Shown here: positions 26,176-47,056 of the stretch, piece after piece | How the letters are laid out: each line of letters starts with the position of its first letter | Position numbering within the stretch: position 1 is the first letter of the stretch | Assembly: GCA_963844325.1 (NCBI GenBank) | Contig: CAWJNV010000002.1 | Coordinates: forward strand, 5,456,001 to 5,520,000 | Reading direction: 5' to 3' | Source: CADCTQ01 sp963844325 | GTDB lineage: Bacteria; Bacteroidota; Bacteroidia; Cytophagales; 172606-1 | Length of the DNA stretch: 64,000 nucleotides | The notes under the pieces: model-generated | The model's input: the letters and a program-made list of their open reading frames with translations, nothing else | What the model was told of the DNA's origin: nothing | Databases searched by the model: none | Translations under genes and position numbers: made by a program

Positions 26176-29100
26176 TTATTTTGTCTGAGCTTCAGGCAGG
26201 TAAGTGACCCAACTTTCACCAAGGGTCATCTGGCTATTATTCAAAAGATTAGTCAAAACCTGCTCGAAGCAGGCAATCATTGATTCAATCGTTTCCTCGT
26301 AGTATACTTCTTTACTATATATGAACTGGACTGCCATTTGCTCCATCTCTTCAACTACGTTGATTACCAGTTCAAATTCAGCTTTAGCGTCCCGGTGATC
26401 ATTCACATCCAAAGGTTCAAACACCTTAGTTTTTTCATCATCCCTGTAACTGTAGTAGGTAAGATGGAATTGAATCAGGGAGTTATAGACCTCATCCCCT
26501 GCTGCACTGAGCATTGCAATCATATCATCAAACTGGAAGTCCTGATTCTCATATGCTCCCAACACACATTCTTTTGTCTTGGCAATCAACACGTCATAGG
26601 TTGATTCCTCACTGATTTGTAGTCTCAGGGGCAGGATATTTACGAAAGTGCCGACAACGCCATTCAATTCTGCTTTAGACCTGCCAAGTACTTCAGTGCC
26701 AATGATTATATCTGAAATAGCGGTCATCTTTTTAACCATACTAAAATAGGCTGACAAAAACAGCATAAAACCAGACACCTGCCTTGATGCCATGACGTGC
26801 TTGATTTTGTTATACTGATCAGTGCTTAGTCTGATGCTTCTTTTGGAAGCAGAATGCGTATTGGCTCCTCGCCATTGTCCATCGGCCAACCTTACTTTGG
26901 GCAACTCACCCGAGAGTTTTTTTGTCCAATATTCGATTTGGCTTTTTATTGCGGATTCATTGCTCCAGGCCCAATGGGCGTAATCCACGTATCGTATCCG
27001 GGTCGGCTCCAGTCCTTCACCGTTATATAATCTTTCAAATTCTGAAATTAAAATATTCAATGAATATCCATCGCAAATGATGTGATGAACATCAAAAAAT
27101 AAAACATCCCCGTCTTTGGGGTGTTCGCAAAGCGCACACCTGATGAGCGTGTCCTTGGTCAGATCAAAGGGTCTGACGAAGTTATTATATACCTTGGATA
27201 TCTGGTTCCAGTTTTCTACAACAATGGTTTCCAGTTGAAATGGAACCTTGTCCTGTATCTTCTCATATAAACAATCATCCTTCAGAACAAAAAGTGTTCT
27301 TAGCGATTCATGTCTATCAATTAACTGCTGAATGATGTCGCAAACCTTTTTCTTATTTACATTACGCTTTAGCCATACCGGCATAGAGGTATTATATCTT
27401 AAACTATCAGGATTCATCAGGTACAGAAAAAACAACCTTTCCTGTGCAGACGATGCATAATACAGTTCCCTATCTGCTATTCTTTCAATTACTTCGGTTT
27501 CTTGCTTATCACTTGATTGAGGAATCAAACCAAGCAATTCACTTACGGTACTATGCCTGAATATTTTATTCACCGAAATATGTAAACCAAATGCCTTGTT
27601 AATCTTACTGACGAGCTCAACGGCTTTTAATGATCGTCCGCCCAACTCAAAGAAATTACTGCTCATGCTGATGGCTTGGGGGTCTACCCCCAGCACCTGA
27701 GACCAGATCGCCACCAGCTTCCGCTCCGTGTCAGTGACGGGAGCCACGTGATCCGCACCAGCCTCCAACTCCGGATCAGGCAGGGCTTTGCGGTCGATCT
27801 TGCCGTTGGCACTCAGCGGCATGGATGGCAGGTGCACTAGATGCGCGGGCTGCATGTAGTCGGGCAAGCCCCGCAGGGCTTCCCTCCACTCGGCTGGGCC
27901 TATGGCCGCCGGTGAACAATAGTAGGCGATAAGTTGCTTGTCGTTGCCCCTTTCGCTCACTACCACCACCGCCTGGCCCACCTGCGGGTGAGACAACATG
28001 CGGCTGGTGATCTCGCCCAACTCGACGCGGTAGCCCCGGATCTTGACCTGCTCATCGCGGCGGCCCACGAACTCGATCGTCCCGTCGGCGAGCCACCTTG
28101 CCATATCGCCGGTGCGGTAGATGCGCTCAGAGGCTTTGTGGGGGTTGTCGACAAACTTCTCGGCGGTGAGCGCCTCGTTGTTGAGGTAGCCCCCCGCTAC
28201 CCCATCGCCGCCCACGCACAACTCGCCGATGGCACCGATGGGCTGCAACTGCCCGTGCTGGTCAAGGATGTAAGCTGTCGAGTTGCCGATGGGCTTGCCG
28301 ATGGGGATGAGTTGGTAGCTGGGCGCCTGCAAGTGGCAACTCAGCGAAACGGTAGTGTTCTCGGTGGGACCGTATAAGTTGACGAGCCAGAGTTGGGGGA
28401 AGTGCCGGCGCACCCGGTTGATGTGAGGCGGCGAGAGCTTTTCGCCCCCGACCAGCAGGTGGTGCAGGGGTGCAAAGATCTCCAGCCCGTTGTCCACGTG
28501 GTGGTTGAAGAGGGCCGTGGTCAGAAACAGCGTGTTGATGGCATAGGCTTGCAGGGCCGCTCCCAGCAGGGCCGTATCGAGCAGGACCGCCTTGTCCACC
28601 AGGTGCAGCGTGCCCCCGTTGAGCAGGGCGCCCCAGATCTCGAAGGTGATCGCATCGAAGGAAAGCGAGCCGGTGAGCAGCAGCTTGCTGGAGGGGTTGA
28701 GGGGCACGTAGGTGGGCTTGCTCACCAGGCGTACTACGTTGCGATGGCTCACCAGCACGCCCTTGGGCTTGCCCGTCGTGCCGGAGGTGTACATCACGTA
28801 GGCCAGGCTCTGTGGGCTCACCCCTGCCGGCACAGACCTGCCGGGCACAGACCCGCTGCTCGTAGCCTGCCCAAAACTAGTCACGTCAATGCTGCTCACG
28901 TCAATGCTGCTCACGTCAATGCTGCTCAACGAGTGGGCAAGGGCGGCGGCCAGTTCGGGCCGCGTGAGCACCAGCCTGGCCCGGCAGTCAGCCAGCATGT
29001 AGCCGGTGCGTTCGCTGGGGTAGTCTACTTCCAGGGGAACATAGGCGGCTCCGGCCTTGAGCGTGGCCAGTATGGCTACCACTGCCTCCAGGGAGCGTTC

Positions 29101-32100
29101 CAGGTAGATGCCCACGCAATCCCCCGCCCTTACCCCCTGCTCGGTGAGCAGGCTTGCCAGCTGGTTGCTGCGCTCGGATAGCTCCTGGTAGCTCAACTGC
29201 TGAGCTGGCCCCACCAGGGCAATGGCCCGGGGAGTGCGGGCGGCCTGTTGCTCAAACAACTCCACAATCGTCTTGTCTTTGGGATACGCTACGGCCGTGT
29301 CGTTGAACTCGACGAGCAACTGGTGCTTCTCGGCTTGACTTAGGATCTCAATCCGGGAGAGCGGCTGCCCGGGGTCAGCGATGACGGCCGCCACCACCCG
29401 CCTCAGGTAAGCAATGAAGCGCTCAACGGTCTGCGGCTTGAAGAGGGCACTGCAATACTCGAAATCCAGCAGGATTTCCTCCCCCGACTCAACGGCCGTC
29501 AGGGTCAGGTCGAACTTGGAGACCCGGTGCTCTCTTTCGAATGGCGTCAGCGTTAAATCCGGCAGTTCCAATTGTCTCTCCTCAAAGTTTTGTAACACGA
29601 ACACCACATCAAACAAGGGATTGCGGCTCGGGTCACGCGCTATTGCCAACGCATCAATGAGCGATTCGAACTGGTAGGATTGATGCTCAAAGCAGGCTAG
29701 TGTCTTCTTTTTGACAGCGTGCAAAAACGCCCTGAAGCTAAGCGATCCGTTGGCCTGGCTGCGAATGGCCACGCTGTTGACGAACATACCAATGATGTCT
29801 TCCAGGTCGGCGTGCCCACGACCGGCCACCGGCGTGCCTACCACCAGGTCCTCCTGGTTGCCCAGTCTCCTCAACAAGACCTTGAAAACCGAGAGCAGGA
29901 CCATAAATAATGTCGCTCCTTCTTTTTCGGCCAGGGCCCACAAGCCACCCGTCTCCTGCCGGCTCAGGCGGAACCTTAGCACTGCGCCCGCATGCGTCTT
30001 TACCGGGGGCCGGGCATAATCGGTGGGCAGTTCCAGCAAGCTCACCGGTTGGGCAAAGGCTTCCAGCCAGTAAGCCCCGTGCCCGGCCAGGCGCTCCTGG
30101 TGAGCCGGCGACTGCTGCCACTCGGCGTAGTCCTTATACTGCAACGACAAGGGCGGCAGGGCTTCTCCCCGGTAGAGGGCCATGAAGTCTTTGATGAGCA
30201 GGCCCAGCGAAACGCCGTCACTGATGATGTGGTGCATGTCCACCAGCAGCACGTGCTCCTGGGCCGATACGCGCAGCAAGCCCACCCGCAGCAACGGGGC
30301 CTGGCTCAGGTCAAACGGCCGGATGAAGGCTTCGATGGCAGCGGGCAGTTGCTCCTGAGTTGCTGCTGCATACGATACCTGGAAGTCGCTCTCCCCTGCT
30401 ATCTTCTGCACGGGCACCCCTGCCGCCAACTCAAAACTGGTGCGCAGGCTCTCGTGCCGGCAGATGAGTTGATAGAAGGCATGGGTCAACCTCTGCCGGT
30501 CGAGCACGCCCTCCAGCCTGAGTACATGGGACATGTTGTAGGCCGTCGAGCTAGGGTCAAACGCGTAGAGAAAGTACATCCGCTTCTGGGCCGAGGATAC
30601 CCGGTAGTATGGCTGCTCAGGGGCCGGGTTGATGGGGCAGTAGGTTTGCCGCTCCAACCCTTCGAGGTAGCGGCCTAACTCGCGGATGCTTTGGTACTCA
30701 AATACCTTCTTGAGGGGCAACTCCACGTGCAGGGCCTTGCCCAGCTTGTTGACCAGCCCGATGGCTTTCAAGGAATGGCCCCCCAACTCAAAGAAGCTTC
30801 GCGTGGCACTGATGGCCTCTTTAGGTAAGGCCAGCACTTGGCTCCATAGCGCTGCCAGTTGCTCTTCCAACTCACTGGCCGGAGCCACGTACTCGGCTGC
30901 CGCCCCCAACTCCGGCTCGGGCAAGGCTTTGCGGTCGATCTTGCCGTTGGCCGTCAGGGGCATCACCGCCAAGTGCACCAGATGCGCCGGCACCATGTAG
31001 TCGGGCAGGTGCTGGGCCAAAAACGTCCTGAGTGTACTGTCGGCTATTGCCTCATCGGCTACGTAGTAGGCCACCAGGTACTTATCGGCCTTATCCGTGT
31101 CTGCTTCCCGTGCCAGGGCTACGGCCTGGCCTACCCCCGGATACGTCAGCAGATGATGCTCGATCTCGCCTAACTCGATGCGGTAGCCCCGCAGCTTGAC
31201 CTGGTGGTCGAGCCGGCCCAGGTACTCGGTGTTGCCATCGGCCTGCACCCGGGCCAAGTCTCCCGTCCGGTATAAGCGCTCTCCCGGCCGGTAGGGATCG
31301 GCCACAAAGCGCTCCCGGCTCAGGGCCTGGTTGTTGACGTAGCCCCGCCCTACGGCTAGCCCGCCGATGTAGAGCTCGCCGGCCACTCCCACCGGTTGCA
31401 GCCGACGCTGGGCGTCGAGCACGTAGAGCCACGTGTTGTCGATGGGCTTGCCGATGGGCACCTGCCGGTAGTCCTGCTGGTGGTAACAATCAAAGTAGGA
31501 CACGTCGATGGTGGCCTCGGTAGGGCCGTACAGGTTGACCAGCTTCGTGGCGTGGGCGGCCCTGAGCAGCCCGTTGAAGCGGTTGACCTGGTGGGCCGGC
31601 AGGGCTTCCCCGCTGCAAAACACCCACCTGAGCGTCTCTACCTCCTGCTCACTATGGGTGGCCTCCAGGTAGTCGAGGTACACCTGCAACATCGAGGGCA
31701 CGAAGTGGAGCACACTTACCCCGTTGGCCTTGATGGACTCGGTAAGCTTTTGAGGGTCCTTTTCCTCTCCGGGTCCCAGCAGGCAGAGCACACTGCCCGT
31801 CTGTGACCACCACACCAGTTCCCAAAGCGATACATCAAAGGCTTTGGGCGTCTTTTGCAGCACCACATCGCCTACTCCGATTGGGCAGTGGCGCTGCATC
31901 CAGTGGATGCGGTTGAGCAGCGAGTTGTGCTGGATCATCACCCCTTTGGGCCGGCCCGTAGAGCCCGAGGTGTAGATACAGTAGGCCAGCCCTCCGGGCC
32001 GGGCTTTGCTCTGGGGGCGTGCTGCCGGCTGGCCCCAGCTCAAGGCTGACAGGTCCACCACCGGTAGGTCCACCACCGGAACGGTTCCCGCCAGCCGGCC

Positions 32101-33969
32101 GGCCGCCTGCGCCGGGCCCAGCAGCAGGCACACCCCGCTGTCGCGGAGCAAAAACGCCAGGCGCTCGGGTGGGTAAGTGCCCTCCAGGGGCAGATACACG
32201 CCGCCCGCCTTCATCACCGCGTAGAGGCTCACCAGCAACTCGAAGGAGCGTTCGTAGAACACGCCCACCACATCCCCCGGCTGGATGCCTTCTTCCAGCA
32301 AGTGGGCGGCCAGCGTGTCGACCCGATTTTGGAACTGCTGGTAGCTCATCGACTCACCCCCGCAGAGCAGGGCCGGCTGATGGGGGCGGCTGCGGGCTTG
32401 TTGCTCGAACAGATCGATGATGGTCTGCTCCCGGGGATAGTCTGCCTCAGTGTCGTTGAACGCGACGAGCAACTGGTGCTTCTCGGCTTCGCTCAGGATC
32501 TCGATCTGGGCGAGTTTCTGCTCGGGGTCAGCAATGACGGCGGCCACCACCCGCCTCAGGTAAGCCGCCAACCGCTCAACCGTCTGCGGCTTGAAGAGGG
32601 CAGTGCAATACTCCAAATCCAGCAAAATCTCTTCCCCCGACTCGACGGCCCTTAAGGTCAGGTCGAATTGAGCCGTCTCATGCGCTCTCTGGTACGGAGC
32701 AAGGGTTAAGCCCGGCAGGGTTAACTGTTTCTCCTCAAAGTTTTGCAGCACGAACATTACGTCAAACAAAGGGTTGCGGCTCGTATCCCGTTCCAGTCCC
32801 AGCGCGTCCACCAGGTCTTCCAACTGGTAGGATTGGTGCTCAAAGCAGGCCAGCGCTTTGGCTTTCACCTGCTGGACGTACTGGCGGAAACTAAGTTCTC
32901 CCTGGGCCTTACTGCGAATGGCTACACTGTTGACGAACACGCCGATGAGGTTTTCCAGGTCGGCGTGCTGGCGGCCGGCCACCGGCGTGCCTACCACCAG
33001 GTCCTCCTGGTTGCCCAGCCTGCTGAGCAAGACCTTGAAAACCGAGAGCAGGACCATGTACAAAGTAGCACCATCGTTTAGCCCCACCTCCTTCAAGGCA
33101 TTGGTTTCATCCTTATTCAACCCAAAACTCACGAGCCCGCCGGCAATGCTTTTGACGCGAGGTCTCGGATAATCTGCCGGCAATGTTACTTTGGTTACCT
33201 CTTCAGCAAACTCATTCAACCAGAAAGCCCGGTGCCCGGCCAGGCTTTCTTGGTGAGCCGGCGATTGCTGCCACTCGGCGTAGTCCTTATACTGCAAGGG
33301 CAAAGCCGGAAGTTCTCCTCCATTATACAGAACCATCAAATCTTTTATCAACAGGTTTATGGATATGCCATCACTGATGATATGATGTATGTCAAAGACC
33401 AGCACATGTTTCTCAGGACTGAGGCCTATCAGGCCTACCCTTAGCAACGGCGCCTGACTCAAATCGAAGGGTTTGATGAAAGCTTCAACTTCTGTCTCTA
33501 TTTTTTCTTCACACGATTCAATGCAGGAAATATCAAACGCCACCTTTTTTGCAATCTTTTGCACCGGGACGCCTTCTTCAAGTACGAAGGAAGTTCGCAA
33601 AATCTCATGTCTTGCAATTAACCCATCAAGCGCCCATTTTAACTTATCCCGGTCTAACCCGCCATGTATGAGTACCGACTAAGTAATATTGTAAGCAAGG
33701 GAATCCTTATCAAATGCATGGAGAAAATAGAGCCGTTTTTGAGCGGAAGAAGTTAGGTAAAAAGGTTTTTCAGGCGCCTTTGCAAGAGCCCTGTACTCAA
33801 CTTTCTCAAGTCCTGAATCAAGCAACGTCAATAACTCGTTTTTATAATTTCGAATTTGAGTAATCATGTCGTCTGTTAAGGCGTCATTCGGGTCTATGAT
33901 TTCCAGATTGGAGCCTTTTGATTTAAGCAGAATACCTAAATCGTACAGTTGGGATATAAGCTTTTCCAT
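26176..33969 (-). CDS. NRPS4: C-A(Ser)-T-C-A(Val/Ile)-T-C, interrupted by one in-frame TAG
   Basis: The gene reads as one frame of about 2598 codons if a single TAG at 33681-33679 is ignored. Order with approximate positions: TubC-type docking segment 33969-33790, C 33770-32490, A 32430-30910, T 30880-30680, C 30600-29340, A 29280-27770, T 27740-27520 (GGRSL instead of GGHSL), C 27460-26200. All three C domains keep HHxxxDG. Pockets: DVWHFSLIDK (serine) and DAFFLGLTVK (Val or Ile type). The stop lies in the first C domain, where an alignable paralog in NRPS5 has Glu, so GAG to TAG is the simplest change. The conserved C-domain start lies before the stop, so internal initiation would give a truncated C domain. 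The C-terminal C domain has no partner here and fits the C-less A domain opening NRPS5. Confidence 0.9.
27636..29562. repeat. 1.93-kb near-identical block shared with 47236-49162
   Basis: The block spans the start of a T domain, a Val/Ile A domain and the end of the upstream C domain in NRPS4. It recurs at an offset of 19600 in NRPS2 with a handful of differences (near 28336-28345, 28382 and 28672). Sequence outside the ends diverges abruptly. Confidence 0.9.
28881..28925. repeat. Three tandem copies of a 15-bp unit inside an A domain
   Basis: The unit tcacgtcaatgctgc is repeated three times without change and encodes a repeating Ser-Ser-Ile-Asp-Val in the A-domain N-terminal subdomain. The same triple repeat is at 48481-48525 in the duplicated A domain of NRPS2. 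Confidence 0.9.
30021..30942. repeat. 0.92-kb T-C block, one of three near-identical copies
   Basis: The block covers a T domain and the N-terminal half of the following C domain. It recurs at 43046-43967 (NRPS3) and 57736-58657 (NRPS1) with only scattered differences. Confidence 0.88.
33679..33681 (-). other. In-frame TAG stop interrupting NRPS4
   Basis: The codon after AYNIT is TAG; the frame then continues with SVLIHGGLDRDKL, clear condensation-domain sequence. Paralogous C domains align through this point with one residue in its place. Confidence 0.9.
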
Positions 33970-34226
33970 TTAACAGATTAATTAGTTCTCACTTTTGAAT
34001 TGTTAAAAACATATATCCACTTGAATGCCCCACCGGGTAAAAGCTGCGGCTTCCAGAAATGACACTTGCCAAACGCCCACCTTGATAATAAACATCCAAG
34101 TCCCGATGACGCATCAGACGACCTGCCCCGCGGCATCGGCTGGCCCCAGGCTCTGTATTGAGAAGTAAGAAGTATTTGGTTACGCCCGGGCGAGGCCAAG
34201 AAAGTATAGAGGGATAGGTAATTTTA

Positions 34227-35849
34227 TCATCCTAATGAGTGGTACTCATATTTATCGTACAACAACTCTTTCTCCCCGTATAATCTTTCTGCAATTGCTC
34301 CTTTTGCGATGCAATAGTCAACAAGTTGATTGGAGGCAACGATTGGGTGTGATGCTTCGGTGTATTTGATGCTGCTGATGAACTCAAGCCAAGGTTCCAT
34401 TCCCATGGCATACACGTACAACTCCTTCGGTTGAAACGTATCGAACAACGTTTTCCCTTGTTCGAAGTTTGATCCAGCCAATCTCCTGGATTGATCATTC
34501 TTCCTGGATAGCTCTTTTGCAAGCAAAGGCCCGTAGAGCCATGAGAGTGGCGCACCATCACACTCCATCCCTAGAAAAACAATATCTACATTCCCAGTGA
34601 TTCTTTTTACATGATCGTATAAACGGGATTCTACGTTGCAGGAGTCGGCTACAAAAAGTATGGTAAATTCGCCTACTCTCACGTGATAGCAAGTCTTTGC
34701 CTGAATATTTAAATCAGAGTGTTCTCCTATAAAAGGAATACCCGTGATCTGACAATCTTCAAATCTGACCGATTCCATCTCCGCTACTTCTACAACATTA
34801 TCAAACCCGGTGTGGTTGAACATCTTTTTCAGGTTCGGGTCCTGCAATGCCCCGCTGGTCGTTTTAGGAACCACTATATTTCTGATTTTGTGCCTGAGCG
34901 GAAGCAACGTTTCGAAAAGAATGTGATCCTGATGATTATGAGTAATTAACACGTAATCAATTTTATCCGGCAAGTCTATATCCGAAAACCGGGACACATC
35001 CTGCTGGTAGCCGTAGTAGCTTACCACCGGGTCCAGTAAAATGCTTATTTCGCTGGTTTCAATCAGTATACAGGCATGCCCGAAGTACCTCATTCGTACT
35101 TTATCCCCTTCGTATTTTTTGTAATCCGGTGGTGCTTCCGTGGTGAAAAAAGAATGAAATAACGCTTTGTTCTCGGCTGGAACCCCTAAAATATTCCCAA
35201 TTTCTTCTAATGAGGCGGCTTGCCGCTTCATCCGGGCCAACCGGTCTATCCCGGGATGCGAAAACGGGATTTGCATCTGCAAGACATCCTGCTCTTTTAA
35301 TTTTGGTGTACTCAGTACAAAAGGTCGTTCATCATTGTCTGTGACCCAAAGGGCGATGCTCTGGGATTCCTCCCTGAAGTATTCGCTGTTGTATAACAAT
35401 GATTCAAAGATTCGGAATGACAGATTATCATTTAAATCATAAACCAACTCCACGTATCCCTTGAGTATCTCCGGAACCTTTGGGTATAACTCATTCAGCG
35501 AATACCCTTTGGTATGCTTGCTCAATACTACCTCCAACTCCTTGATCGCCGCTGCCAGTTCAAGAAGTTTTTTCTGTTTGTCAAGCGTGTTTCCTCTCAA
35601 CTGTTTCACCTCTTCAATGCGTTCGGGCGGAATGTCCATGAACGGCCCGCCTTTCATCTTGGGATTACTGACTGCAGCCTTGTGAATCAGGGGGGCTTCC
35701 ACGAAGGAATCCATTATTCTCAAATGCCTGTGCGCAATATTCATGGCGGCAGTTGCTGGTGAAATCAAATGACTCCAGGCATACCAGTTGTCAACCAAGG
35801 GTTCAATAACTACATTTTGTTTCAAATACACGTTATCTTTCATGTCCAA
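34227..35849 (-). CDS. CmlA-type diiron beta-hydroxylase (metallo-beta-lactamase fold)
   Basis: The 540-residue protein matches CmlA, the chloramphenicol-pathway enzyme, in length and layout. An N-terminal domain of about 245 residues holds WYAWSHLISPATAAMN and is followed by a metallo-beta-lactamase domain. Metal ligands are His304-Asn-His306-Gln-Asp308-His309 (LITHNHQDH), Glu376 (FIGEHSD) and Asp402 (VADSC). These fall one residue from the positions I recall for CmlA ligands. CmlA uses a non-haem diiron centre and oxygen to hydroxylate the beta carbon of an amino acid while it is bound to a carrier domain. One residue of the peptide is therefore probably beta-hydroxylated on an NRPS here; which carrier is served is unknown. 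The gene lies between NRPS3 (90-base gap) and NRPS4 (257-base gap with no gene). Confidence 0.9.
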   Translation of the reverse strand: MDMKDNVYLKQNVVIEPLVDNWYAWSHLISPATAAMNIAHRHLRIMDSFVEAPLIHKAAVSNPKMKGGPFMDIPPERIEEVKQLRGNTLDKQKKLLELAAAIKELEVVLSKHTKGYSLNELYPKVPEILKGYVELVYDLNDNLSFRIFESLLYNSEYFREESQSIALWVTDNDERPFVLSTPKLKEQDVLQMQIPFSHPGIDRLARMKRQAASLEEIGNILGVPAENKALFHSFFTTEAPPDYKKYEGDKVRMRYFGHACILIETSEISILLDPVVSYYGYQQDVSRFSDIDLPDKIDYVLITHNHQDHILFETLLPLRHKIRNIVVPKTTSGALQDPNLKKMFNHTGFDNVVEVAEMESVRFEDCQITGIPFIGEHSDLNIQAKTCYHVRVGEFTILFVADSCNVESRLYDHVKRITGNVDIVFLGMECDGAPLSWLYGPLLAKELSRKNDQSRRLAGSNFEQGKTLFDTFQPKELYVYAMGMEPWLEFISSIKYTEASHPIVASNQLVDYCIAKGAIAERLYGEKELLYDKYEYHSLG

Positions 35850-35939
35850 GAGGTTTATGATTAGAAGGCTGTTTAAGTAGAGAATACTCCTCTAAGGCGA
35901 GTACCCGTGAATGAGGGTTTCAAAAGCTGATCTCGCAGA

Positions 35940-46967
<11,028 letters not shown>

Positions 46968-47056
46968 TTTGTAAGGGCGTTGTAATTGTGAATGGCGTCT
47001 TAACCGGGTTCTGACGTTACTATTTGGCAAAAAGGCTTTGTCTTATCTTCCTGTAT

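Noticed and set aside
26176..27460. C-terminal C domain of NRPS4 as a chain-releasing terminal C domain
   Set aside because: NRPS5 opens with an A domain lacking its own C domain, so a split module explains it more simply.
33600..33602. TTG at this position as the true start of NRPS4
   Set aside because: The frame continues upstream through conserved C-domain sequence to a docking domain at 33969, broken only by one TAG.
33978..34199. Small minus-strand frame of 73 codons between NRPS4 and the CmlA-type gene
   Set aside because: No recognisable motif and no support beyond lack of stops.
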